Assembly (NCBI GenBank): GCA_023213395.1
Contig: CM041465.1
Location: 111,793,741 to 111,857,740, forward strand
Source of the DNA: Cycas panzhihuaensis
Taxonomy: Eukaryota; Cycadophyta
Length of the DNA: 64,000 nucleotides
Direction of reading: 5' to 3'
The notes beneath the pieces are model-generated. The model had not been told where the DNA came from. It ran no database searches and saw only the letters and a list, made by a program, of their open reading frames with translations. This document shows positions 32,907 to 44,179 of the stretch, piece by piece (position 1 is the first letter of the stretch; each line of letters opens with the position of its first letter). A program made the translations under genes and the position numbers.

Positions 32907-33790
32907 ATACCTCCTCCTATACTAATGGGATATGATATCCATAACAATCTCTAATTAGACATATATTATGATGTCCTAATCACCTTCAATAGCCTGTAGT
33001 GTTACAAAGTACTCCCCTCCTTTCATATCATCATCTCTATAAAGCTCATCATCATTATGCCTATGTTCTCATGGTTATCAACCATAAGAACATCCTATAA
33101 TTAATCATCAAACAATTAGTCCATCATCTTGAACTCTTTACCATGTCCCATTCCCCCTCTAGATGGTTTGAGTTACCTCAAACCAGGCAAATCCATCCAA
33201 ACTAACTAGTTTTTTATTTTTTCCTCCACCTAGTCTTTGCCCTGCATCAATACTATAGTACCATAGGTATTGATGTGGGCCCTGCTCAGAGTTTTTAGAC
33301 CCTTAGTGGGCCTTGCCATAAACTTTGGAGCACTACAACAAATTCCATGGTGCTACATATACCCCTTATAAAAAGGGGAGGTGGCCATAAAAATCCCCAA
33401 AAAAATTCTTAAGTGAGCCTAACTTAGTCCACTAAAACTAGGGCTACCTAATGCCCTAGTCCTCCCCTTTCTTGGGCCTCCACTAAGTTCTAGGGGGTCC
33501 CCATGGCCCTTATGGGGCCCAAATTTGAAAAGAATAGCCATCAAATCTAAATGGCCAAATGAAAATCTTAGGCCAAGATCCACTCACTAAGTTTGGCCTA
33601 ATCGCTGCCATCTCATCATTCTAGTCTTAATGGCTATCTCCTCATTTAGATCCAACAGTCAGATCTCTTAGTGTGTACCTATAAAGTGTAGTGAAGCCTT
33701 ACTACTTGGTTAGAAGAGCTCCAAATCATATGAAGAGCTTGCAAAAATGAATTTGATTTTTACCCCCCTAACCCCCTTTTACTTATGGGG
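32907..33790. other. 5' part of the antisense unit, copy B
   Basis: No clear domain upstream of the PMD-like frame on the minus strand. A GGGG-rich stretch at 33353-33375 (TTATAAAAAGGGGAGGTGG) is on the plus strand. Confidence 0.3.
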
Positions 33791-33800
33791 CCTTATAAGG
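33791..33800 (-). promoter_or_regulatory. TATA-like box of the antisense gene, copy B
   Basis: CCTTATAAGG (palindromic) followed on the minus strand by AAAATCAAATTCATTTTTGC and CTCTTCATATGA, aligning with the promoter areas of copies C and E. Confidence 0.5.
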
Positions 33801-34340
33801 CCCCACCTCCTTTTTCATCGAGAGGACAACCCTCAAGATCCACTTCTTATCTGCACCCTTTTCTCCTTCAGGGGATAAACTTAGTTGTACCCCTAGGATC
33901 TCTAGTTTTCCCTCTTTCTGCACATTTATAATAAGCTCCATCTAACTTCTTAGAGGCTCGTTCATCTCAATTTTTATGCCTATCCAAAATATACTTGTGT
34001 TTATACTTCTTTAGCTCATTTTGGCACCTTAGATCCATTTTTACCATCTGTTTGAGCCCTCAAGATTCCTAGGGAGAGCTCCTCCTCCCTTCTAGGCCTT
34101 CGTTGGCCCTTTCGTGACTCCCAAGAGCACAAAAAGAGCACATTTACCATCTCATTCTCACCCCTTCTACTCAATAGGCCTTCCATGATCCTAGTAGCCT
34201 ATCCCCAAGGCTCTCCTATCCTTTTATGCTTGATATATCTAGTTGTTCTAAGCTATTGTAGCCCCGCTACAACCATTTTACCTCGACATGGCTGTTAGTT
34301 GTTTCATCCATAAACCTAGCTAAACATATTCTTTTCCATC

Positions 34341-34763
34341 ATGGTTGTACTCATCTTTACTGATGATGGTAGTCATAGCAAACCTAGATGCTCTGCAATT
34401 ATGTGGATCCTTCGTGATCCCTTCAGGAGTGACTACATACATTTTGAAGTCTACTTTCCTGAGGCTACAAATAATAAGGTTGAATACACAACTATTATTG
34501 AAGTCCTTGTCGATGTATTTCACTTTCACCATGGCCTCATTGTCCTTCCTTATGACTCTCAGATCATCATATCATAACTAACCTAGGTTTACTAGGTTCA
34601 TTGCCCATAATTAAGGTCCCTCGCATCGACAACCAAGTCATTGTTATCCCTCTTTTCCTCCATGGGTATCTACCATATCCCCCAAGACTTGAATGTTGAG
34701 GTAGATGGTCTCATTTGCCACATCCTTGAGCATCATCTCCTCCTCTTGGATGACCCTTCTTAA
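34341..34763 (+). pseudogene. Extra RNase H, copy B
   Basis: One 141-codon frame with four stops. VLIFTDDGSHSKPRCSAIMW (first Asp), PEATNNKVEYTTIIEVLVDV (Glu), VLPYDSQIIIS (Asp), then after the stops YHIPQDLNVEVDGLICHILE (last Asp). 3.7 kb after the integrase stop, because the antisense gene lies between. Homologous along its length to A and C. Confidence 0.75.
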
Positions 34764-34854
34764 GCAACCTAATAGGTTGACTCATCATATAGAAATTTAG
34801 ATCATCACATGTTCTTCATTATGACTGTCCTTACACCTCTAAAAGTAGGCCATT

Positions 34855-34872
34855 AATGAGGTTAAATTATTG
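34855..34872 (+). other. Conserved motif after RNase H, copy B
   Basis: AATGAGGTTAAATTATTG, 91 nt after the RNase H stop; copy C has AATGAGGTAAAACTATGG in the same place. Confidence 0.55.
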
Positions 34873-35024
34873 TGACTGTAGGTTTATTTCTTTATCCTAT
34901 TGTTGTACCATCTATGGTGTAGTCCTTCACATATTTTCACCTCTTATCTATAGATTTATAGCTTGCATTCTCATGTCCTTTATTTATATTTACATTTTAC
35001 ATGGTATTTGCATTTCATGTAGGT

Positions 35025-35044
35025 GATGGGGGCACCCCCCCATC
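35025..35044 (+). other. GC-rich hairpin before the 3' LTR of copy B
   Basis: GATGGGGGCACCCCCCCATC: GATGGGGG pairs with CCCCCATC around a very short loop. In an AT-rich, strongly mutated region this G/C run stands out. Copy C has an equivalent at 814-834. Confidence 0.55.
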
Positions 35045-35170
35045 TCTTCATTCCTTCAAACTACACTCTTGGGTGGCATATGGGCAACCTCCATGCTATT
35101 CTTCTCTATTTCTATCCACATGATCTGTCACAACATTAACCACTCCCCTTGGACAATGACATGCTTACAT

Positions 35171-36600
35171 AGGTAGATGTTACTGACTCTCTTTATGTTG
35201 ATAGCATTCACCATAATCAAATACTTTTAAGTGATAAGGTTTTGCTGCCAAGGGGGTAGTATTTCTTAGCTATTAGGAATGGGAAGGAATGGCATCTCTC
35301 AGGTAATCATAGGTATATGTCTCTACCTCCTGCCTTGTTCACTTTTATGGCATAATGAGATGTGTTTATGGCTCCAGTGACATGATGTGATGAAATAGAT
35401 TATTTTGATACCTAGTTTACTTGCCTACTTCTTACCTATGACTGTGATCCAGCCTATGACAACCTAAGACCATGGTCCTATGGCACTACATAGATCTAAG
35501 AAACACCTTCCTTAGAGCCTATGGGTACTCATGGGCCCTTGCAGCCCATCTTGACTCATCTTTAGCCTCTCACGTGATCCCTAGGGTGGGTCTTTTAATT
35601 TGCTTGTCCACCTATGTACTTTTACATCTGTATTAGTGATTAGTCTTTATACTTCTCATATATTAGGAGGCCCCAACATTTCCTAGAGCCCCTAAAATAC
35701 CTTTACCAGTATACTAAACCCTACTTTTACACCTTGAGACTGATATTTTAGGGGACTCCATAGGTCTTTTTTAGTTTTCCTTTTGTTTTCTTTGCACTGC
35801 ATCAATCTTTGCGATGTCACATCAATGGTTGCAGTGCCATGAAGCTTGCCATGGGGTGATTGTTCATTGATTGTCGTGGCTAGATAATGGCTAGATTCAT
35901 ATTTATTGAGAATCTAACATATGGAAGAGGGTCTTTTCTCACCCAAACCAAACCCTAACCTCTCTGAAAACCTAACTGGAATATAAAAATGATTTTTTGA
36001 GTTCATTCTTACTCTCCCATGATCGAAAAATGCTCTCTTCTCCTTCGTTTCTCTACTTAGGCTTTGATAGGGTAGAGACCCTAGCTTGTAAGTCTAAACC
36101 AAGCCTCCTTCAGTGAGATCATTCTCCTCTCATGCTTAGAGAAGTGACATTAGTTGTTCCTCTTGGATTGAATACTCTTGCCCTCTCCAAAAGGTGTTTA
36201 CTTCACTAAGAAAAGCATATTTTTGTATATTGTCCCCTTTAGATATAAGGTAACCTCTAATTTAAGCAAGTTTCAATGACTAAAAGTAGGTTTCCTTCCA
36301 TTATTTTACTCTTAGATTAGTTTTTCCTCTTATTTCATTCATTTGCATGCTCTTTACTATATATTTCCTCTCATATTAGCTCAACAAAGTGGGGTAATCC
36401 CCTTCTTTCCACCTTTGCCACTGTCGTCCCACTCCTAGGTTTCTATTAGCTAATAGTAGGTTGGGTTTTGGACTATTTGGGAAGGTAAGAGGAGTACATA
36501 TGGCTAGATTTTTAACTCCCATAGTCATTTCTCCTAGGGTAACCCCCTCTTCCCAAATCTTTATTTTATTCTATACCTACTACTTACGCTAACAAAACCT
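35171..36600 (+). repeat. Start of the 3' LTR of copy B (right edge not located)
   Basis: TAGATGTTACTGACTCTC aligns with the LTR start of copy C (TGGATACAGAATCACTGACTC). Further in, 35945-36050 (AAACCCTAACC..., AATATAAAAATG, GAAAAATGCTCTCTTCTCC) aligns with the promoter area of the copy C LTR. The LTR probably continues past 36600. Confidence 0.5.
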
Positions 36601-36639
36601 TGTAGGGTATGACTCATATACATTGGTAACATTGTAATA

Positions 36640-38600
36640 CCTGTAACACTTTATTTCACCCTCTTTTTCTATATGTATACTATGCTTGACTAACCATCAC
36701 TTATCACTGCTTATTATTTCCTTTTATAGATTTTGCAACTTTGGTAGCTTTTCTAACTTTTATAGCTTTGGCAATTTTTGTAGCTTATATAACAATGTTC
36801 AAGCCCTTGCACTCATCTCTCCTCAAATCATTTGTTACTACTCATATTGCTCATATGGGACCTATTCATTTAGGAGGTGTTTCACTCACATGAGCTAGCC
36901 ATTCTAAGGCTATCATCTTCTCCTCCTTCGCCCTCCCCCCACTTTTTTTCCAAAAGATTGTATGAGAACACTAGTGAGTGTAAAGAAGAAAAGCATACTA
37001 GTTATTGTTATTTTCTCTCTTTCATACTCAAGGTAAACATTCATTTCCACTTTGGTGAAACATACATGCACCACTATATATATGCATGCACATATTTATT
37101 ACTTATAAAGGCTTTCCCATGCATGAGACAAAGCATCTTCTCAAGTAAGTGGAGTTATGTTATAGTAAAGGGGTACAACTCTCTTTTCTCAGATTTACTT
37201 TTCTCTTCATTTCTTTTCATAATCAATTTATTTCCTATTTCTTTGATTTACACATATTTTGAGGAAGGTAAGGTATCCCCTTTCCATGGATTCACCTATG
37301 ACACCTATCACAACTTAGAGCAAGGAGCTATTGGTGAGGAAGATACAAAAGGAAGGAGTGTGTTATGTCACCAACTGGCATATTCCTTAGTGTACTTCTC
37401 GTAAACCCTCTTCCTTCCTCCCTTTTGTTTCCCCCTTTCTAAAAGAAAATCTATATCTACATACATGTATGTCATAGGCTTTTTCCTTTTACATACTTTC
37501 ACTTGTAGAAAAAGGAGATACACACATGCACATATTCCTTCCTCCCTCTTGTGAAAAAGAGTAGAATAAGAAAGGCCTCTTATCTTTAGATTATCACATT
37601 TTGAAATCATAATGGGAACTTAGAATTAACCCTTTTCCTTCACATTGAGAACATTATACATGTATCTTCTACCCCCACCCTTTCTTTTCCATACCATGTA
37701 CATGCATGCACATGAGAAGGTGGCATGAATAGATGCATCTCTTCTCCTTGGTAAAGAAAGGGATAGATTAAGGAAAGAATCCTCCTTTTATAGCCATTGC
37801 CTATTTCACATCTAGCATATGTGCATGCAAGTAAAGATAGGTTGGCAAAGCATAAAGTGATTGGGTGCATTTTCTTTTTGCATTGAAAAGAAATGTCATA
37901 TAAATCATTTAACTCTTCCCTCTCTCTTACCTCCTTGAATCAATTTTCTTGAACAAAGGAAAATATAGTGAGCCTAAAAGAGAATGTTTTCTATTTGCAT
38001 GTGTTTTTTTTCCTTTTAACATGTAGGCTTTGATTTCATCATATTATCACACAATTACAATAAGGGAAATACCCATAACCCTTAGCATAACTAAAGTAAA
38101 ATCTTACATTGAGATTAAACCCTAAAGGCAAACCCTTTAGGTAACCTAAGAGATGACCTCATAATCTTGTTTTTAGGATTAACTTCTATACAGACCACAC
38201 CTTCCCTTTTCTTCAACATTCACTTTCTTCCTCTCGCTCCTAGGTTTCCTTTTCACAAGAAACCATACCTTTCTCATCCCCTCTTCAAGAGGAGTCTTTT
38301 CCTCTCCTCCCCTTCACCTTAAGGGTAAGAGAGCCCATCTATGACTACTCGATAATTCAAGGATGCCCTTGCCCAATCTAAATCTAGGAAGGTACTTGTA
38401 TAAAGGGGAAATCATAAGCACTATTTATGGATCCCCAAACCTATGTTTTGATGTGTGGGTGCTCTTTGAGGGTGACGTTTCCTCCCTTCCTAGATTTCTA
38501 GGCCCCTATTATGGTTTTAGTATTAACTTAGGAGCTCTTATTTATAGTAACCCCCCAGAGGTGCACTTCCACATCCTTTTAAGTTTAACTTGAATAAAGA
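36640..38600. repeat. Region with diverged CATGCATGCACAT-type repeats; no supported gene
   Basis: CATACATGCAC/TGCATGCACATA (37065-37095), CACACATGCACATATTCC (37512), CATGTACATGCATGCACATG (37696) and GTGCATGCAAG (37821) recur with similar neighbours (AAAGGC, CTCCTTTTATAGCC) about 180-430 bp apart. A 175-codon frame at 36877-37404 has no recognisable domain and is not supported as a gene. It may be the 3' part of the copy B LTR. Confidence 0.35.
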
Positions 38601-38799
38601 GGAAGGGATAGATAATGGAAAAGGTTTTTGTTTTCTTTCTCTTTTGTTTTTATTTTTTTAATATTCTTCAACAAGGAATAAATAAATATAATCAATGAAA
38701 CAACAAGGCCTATTCTACCTTTAATAAGTAAGAAAAAGAAAACTAGATGCATGCAATATATTTTTTGTTCTTTTTCTTTTAAAGATGAAATATACTAAA

Positions 38800-40575
38800 A
38801 TGAATATGAAACTATCTCTTTTAAATGTAATACACACTTTGCTAGGAAAAGAAAAGTATTAATATGAGATGTAACATAGCATGCAATTGCATATACAATA
38901 TTTTAAGAGATTGAATAACATGTGATTCCAATGAAACGCTCTTTATCTCATACACATGCTATCTTTTCTCTATATAAAGATTCTACAATAAAAAAGATAA
39001 TTTTTAAGGATGTACCACTACTATTCTAAATGAATTTTTAGTCTATTAATGTTACATGCAATGAATTATATTTCAATCATAGTCTCCATATAAGAAACAA
39101 GCCACACAACTTTGAGATTCTATCATAATTGGAGCAAAAGGGACTACAAAGGGATCCTTGAACCTCTAATAGTGTAAAAAGTCAAGTATATATTTCATTC
39201 GCCAATTTAGATTTTTATTCTTGAAGGAAGAAAATAACTCTATGAGTGAATCCACACAAGTATCAAAACTAATACCTCTTTCTTATTATAAAATTCTACC
39301 TTAGAATGGCTCTTTTTTTTTTTTTTTTTTAATTAATTTTATCCAAACTTTCCTTTAATACAAGCAAAGGAAGAAAGAAAATATACAATAAAGGCTAAAC
39401 CATAGCTAAACACAAGCCAAAAGGGACAACAAACCACTTGGAATTTAGACTGCTATAGAGGAATGAGAAGAGATGGCTATTTGAATGGTGGAAAGATGAC
39501 CATGCTCCACCTTAGCCTACCCCTTTCAAACCCCATAAAGGGCTAATCTTTCAACCAAGATTTCAAGTTAAAAATGAGCACAAGATCACCATACAAAACA
39601 ATACAATGAAAGAGCAAATTCTAAGCAAGAAAATAACCTTCAATAAGTAGTGAAATAACAAGAAATCAAATAGGAAAGACCTTACTACTTTAGAGGAGTT
39701 TTGAGGCTAAAAGTGATAAGAAAAGTGATGAAACTTGAGAAGTAAACCATTAAAATTCAAACATCAATAAAGCAACAAGCTTCAACATCAAATCTTCATC
39801 TTTATTTCACCCAAAAGTGTCACCAAAAGCTAATTTTCAAGTAGTAGCAGTAACAATCTTTAAAAAATCTCTAAAAATCTCTCAAATTCACATAAAACTT
39901 GAATTCTTGACTCTCTAGATCTCTATCCTAGAAGACAATACCCTTTTGTTCACTCTAGGCCATTCAAAAGATAAGATTTCATTGAATCTAGGTGGTAGCA
40001 TATAAAAATATGGCATGTTGGCTAAGTTTTACATGCATAACAATCAAAAGTATGACTGGTCACTTTTTTGGACCTACCAAGAATATGACTTTACTTTAAA
40101 AGCGTGATTGGTCATATTTTCAGTAGCACCAAAAACACCAGAAATGGGGAAGTAAAAATGTGCTCATCAAAAGTCAAAAAATTATTTTTTAAACATAAAT
40201 TCAAGTAGAAATGGCTTTATGAATGAGGAAAGAGGCCTAAAATAGGATGAAAATGGTGAGCATTAACCCAATAATTTTGTAAAATATAAATCCTAGGTGA
40301 AATCAAGATAAAAAAATATGAAAACAAAATGTTTTAAAGGAAACCTTGGGTTACTGTTATCATGAAAGAAATGTTCTAATGCCATAAGTCTCAGTCATCA
40401 ATAGTTGATAGTATAATACACATCACATCATTATTCATCATACATCATTAACCAAAATCAATATATTTCTTCATCAAAACATGGCCTAACTCATCATAAA
40501 ACAAGTCTATCATTTATTTTTCTCATGAAACTATATAAGAACTTATCAAAAGTTATAAATATAAATAAGAGGCCA
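38800..40575 (-). repeat. Unidentified long repeat, inverted copy of 22160-29120
   Basis: See the left and right parts at 22160 and 27945. Its right edge at about 40575 abuts LINE sequence. A 19-20 nt poly-T run lies at 39311-39331. Confidence 0.5.
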
Positions 40576-41296
40576 TGTTTTGGTGAAACATATACTTAAT
40601 AACTTAATGAGAATTAGGATGTAATTTTATCTCTATTTGGTTAGGATTCTAGACTCTACATCAATAAAGACTACTAGTTAGTATGAGATTAGGAACCTAT
40701 CAAGCCTTTCCTTAATTAATGTTGGACAATACCTCTTATTGGTCTAGGTAAAAGTTCCATTAACTGGATCCACATCCACCATCCCTCTATTATCCATCAT
40801 ATTTTTAACTATCTTTACCTATTTACTTAGTACATAATGTTTCTTATTTGGATGTAGTACTAGATTCAAATCACCACTAATGATCTAGTTTAGGAAGTTC
40901 CCCATCTTGCTATCTTACCACATATTAAGACAACATTATTTAGCTAATAAAAGAATGGCTTAGGCCATAAATAGTAGTGATATCAATCACATTGTCATTA
41001 TCCATAACTTAGAACTTAGTCCTAATCTAGTCACTACCTTTGGTAGTATTAATTAATTGAAGCATTTTATGATCTCACAATCTAATAATACCTCTAAATT
41101 TACCATGAACACTAATGTTTACAATTAAGAATGAGTTTTCAAACTATGACTTCTTCTACTCTTCTACTTATCCTTTAGATAACTTCATCCCTTAGAGGAG
41201 AATAATATAAAGGATCCATTCTTTGACTTGTTCCCTAAGGGTTCACTTTGAAGAGGTCAAACCCAACCCTCTTATATTCCAAGAAACTAGTATCAT
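40576..41296 (-). pseudogene. LINE (L1-type) ORF2, apurinic endonuclease domain
   Basis: From 41296: MILVSWNIRGLGLTSSK, then stop-ridden frames, VIDITTIYGLSHSFIS, then IISGDLNLVLHPNKKHYVLS, GMVDVDPVNGTFT, TNKRYCPTLI, KERLDRFLIS. These are the SWN-RGLG, GDxNxxL, G-x-F-T-W-T-N and RLDR segments of plant L1 endonucleases, in order. The catalytic Asn of SWN and the GD are visible. The reverse transcriptase that should follow is missing; the inverted long repeat begins instead. Confidence 0.75.
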
Positions 41297-42059
41297 TATT
41301 AGCCTAGCTAGGTAGGGCCCTTTCTGACTCTTGATCCACCTTTAGGTAGATTGGAGATATCACACTAATGAACTTCTAAACCATGATTTTCCCTAACAAA
41401 GTTAGTTATCATAGCTTGCATTCCTCTGTCTAAACCTTTTATTATTTCTAGATTATAAAGTTTATTATTAGGCCTGCCTGCTACCCTTCTTTCTATCTGT
41501 GTCCTCATAATCCATTTAAGCTTCACTAGTTGGGGTCAACATAATGCCACCCCTTACTTTGGGTAGTGAATCCCCTAAAATAGTAAGGATGTTTGTACTA
41601 ATATTTAACATCCTATTTACCTTGTTCTCTATATTATCTTGAAGATTTTCAGTTTCTAGTATGAAGTTTATCTCCTATGTTCTACTTCCCACATATACAT
41701 ACACCATATTTAGGGGAAAAAGAGGGGTATCCAAAATAATTAGATTAGACTTTTAACCTACCTTAAGTAGAAATATGTCACATCATTTAATAGCTCTAGA
41801 TTTAACTAGCATGCCTATCATTATGTCTGTATCACACTACCTATCATGGTCCATAATTATGTCCTTCTATTACATAGATGAAGGGTTGACTTCCCACTCA
41901 CCATCAAGGGTATTATTCTTATCTATATCTTCACTAAGTAAGCTCTAATACCTATTCTCTAAGGATATCTTCTAATTGGATCCTTAGCCATAAGAGCATC
42001 TAGGCCTTGATTGACCTTTTACATGTGAGTAAAGCCTATGTCATCCACTTGATTCAAGG

Positions 42060-42560
42060 GTGAACCAGAAATGACACTTTTCCATGGGCATCCATGAACA
42101 AAGTTCCCATACTTATGATAAAATCCACACTTGAATGGGACCTATTTGTAATCAATATCTTTCATCTAAATATGATTCTTGAAACTAATCTTGATCTAAT
42201 TTAGAAGGCCCTTTGTAACATCCATTTCCATACAAATTCAAGTGAAGGATGTAACTCTTTGAGGTATAATGGTTTTTGTAATTTTGAGAAAGTGTCTTAA
42301 GGATGAACCAACAACCTCAAAAGCCTTTTCTCTCTAAAATTGCAAAGCAAATAAGGGAATCTTGACTCTAACTAAGATGGACCTAGAAATCTCTTATCAA
42401 GGATCAAATAACATCTCCTAAAATTTCATGAACATCTTGCTTTTCATTATAAACTAGGGTCCATTATCAAGATTTATATTCTTATTACTAGGATTCTTGA
42501 ATAGGACCATAAAGAAACCTTGACTAATGGGGTAATCATTAGGCTCCTAAGAGGCAATTA
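42060..42560 (-). pseudogene. LINE ORF1 (DUF4283-like with CCHC knuckle)
   Basis: Minus strand: ISQGFFMVLFKNPSNKNINL, FEVVGSSLRHFLKITKTIIP, QRVTSFT, ICMEMDVTKGLLN, then VPFKCGFYHKYGNFVHGCPW. The last is a C-x2-C-x4-H-x4-C knuckle with Tyr for the second Cys and Asn for His. The order and the ICMEMD-type segment are those of plant L1 ORF1 proteins that bind element RNA. It lies upstream of ORF2 in the same orientation. Confidence 0.7.
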
Positions 42561-44179
42561 GAAACTAATTCATTTGGATTCATCCATGCAAACCTTTGTA
42601 TGAATGCTAGATGCTGAAGAAATAACACACCAAACTATAGTTATTTAAAGACCTAGATTCTTCAAATAGATGGATTGCATTTAGCACAAGGTGGGTTGTA
42701 GTCCTCTTTTGTTTTATGCATGAATCCTACTTAGGGGATCAAACATTTGTACCTTCCTATAAAGGACTAACATTAAGAGAGTTCATCTAATGTTGAAGCT
42801 CACCCTTTATAGGATCCATCCTATAGGTTTAGATCCACATTTCCTATCACCATAAGAATAAAATAGGTCACATAGTCACTCACTCTAATCACCCCTTCCT
42901 AATAAGACCCTTTAAAACTTAAAATATAAAAATTACTCATGACCATCTTAAGTTTTGGTTCTTATCACTATAAATATCATAGTTGGCAGTGGAAGGCTTT
43001 TAAATTCTAAAAGTATTATCACTTATATCCTTATGTAGTCTTAATATTTGTTACTTTTAAGTTTATTTAAAGTTATTTTAATTATTATCTAGGGAATCAT
43101 AAATAAATGTATAAAGATTATACATAGACTCTATTAATTATATATGTAGTTATTATCTAACTTAGAGATAATGTGTTATATATGTTAAATTTTCAAGAGT
43201 TATCTTCTTAAAAGCTACACTTACTATTGCATTTCATCTTTTCTTTTCCTTTAACTTTTTTTTTTTGTTTCCTCTCATAGTTTCTACTCATTTTATAGTT
43301 ACATATATCATTATGCATAATCTCCCCTCTTTATACTTTTATAAATCATGTACATAGTTATAATATAATGTTGTAAACTATTAAGGGAGTCACCTTTATT
43401 TAAGCAAAGGAATTTACCTATTAATTGCCCTATGTTTCAACATATTTAAATGAACCACTTACATACCTAGTCTTAGCCTATAGTAACTTTGAAAAAGGTC
43501 CAAAAATTCTAGTCACCATCTTCAAAACCATATTAGGGAAAAAGATTCTTTAAATTGTTATAATCTTAGGAGTAATTATTAGTCTCTTGTTGAAAAGATC
43601 TTCATGTTGGCTAAAGATCTCAAGAGAATATATAGTTGATCACTTAGTACTTAGGATCTAGAGGAAGTGTTACTATATTCTCCTTAAAATAAAATAAGGA
43701 TATAAGTTTAATAAATACTAGGGATTTTAGAATGTTAAGAATTTCAAAGGATTTAAGAATTTTAAGATGTTAAAGAGGAACTAATATTCAAGATGAGATC
43801 AAAGTTTTTACTCTTGAGATACTAATTTCTCTTATTAATAAACCATAATCTCATCTAGAGAAAATTTAAGAATAACAAACAATGGAGCTAATGAAATAAG
43901 ATATCCTCAAAATGCAACTCCTTAAATGATTAGTAATCCTTTAGATTTACAATGGTTTTTGAATTAGGTTTTAGATAGATCATGGGATGCATGTATTAAG
44001 TTTATAGGAGATGGAATCCAAATAAAAGAAGAACGTTTAGAAAATTTTCTTCTCTATATAAAAAGTTTATCATTATAAAAGTTGATGTGTCCCTTCAATA
44101 TTTTATACATTCTTAGAAAGAAAAGCATCCAAATAGTTTTAAGTAGCTTCCTAATACTTCCATTATTAATTAGGACAAT
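42561..44179. other. AT-rich, no gene seen
   Basis: May contain the 5' part of the LINE near 42560-42800. Nothing else recognised on either strand. Confidence 0.4.

Noticed and set aside
36877-37404. 175-codon open frame
   Set aside because: No recognisable domain, odd low-complexity composition (Phe, Ser, Tyr rich), overlaps diverged repeats, and codon use follows the AT-rich background. Treated as chance.
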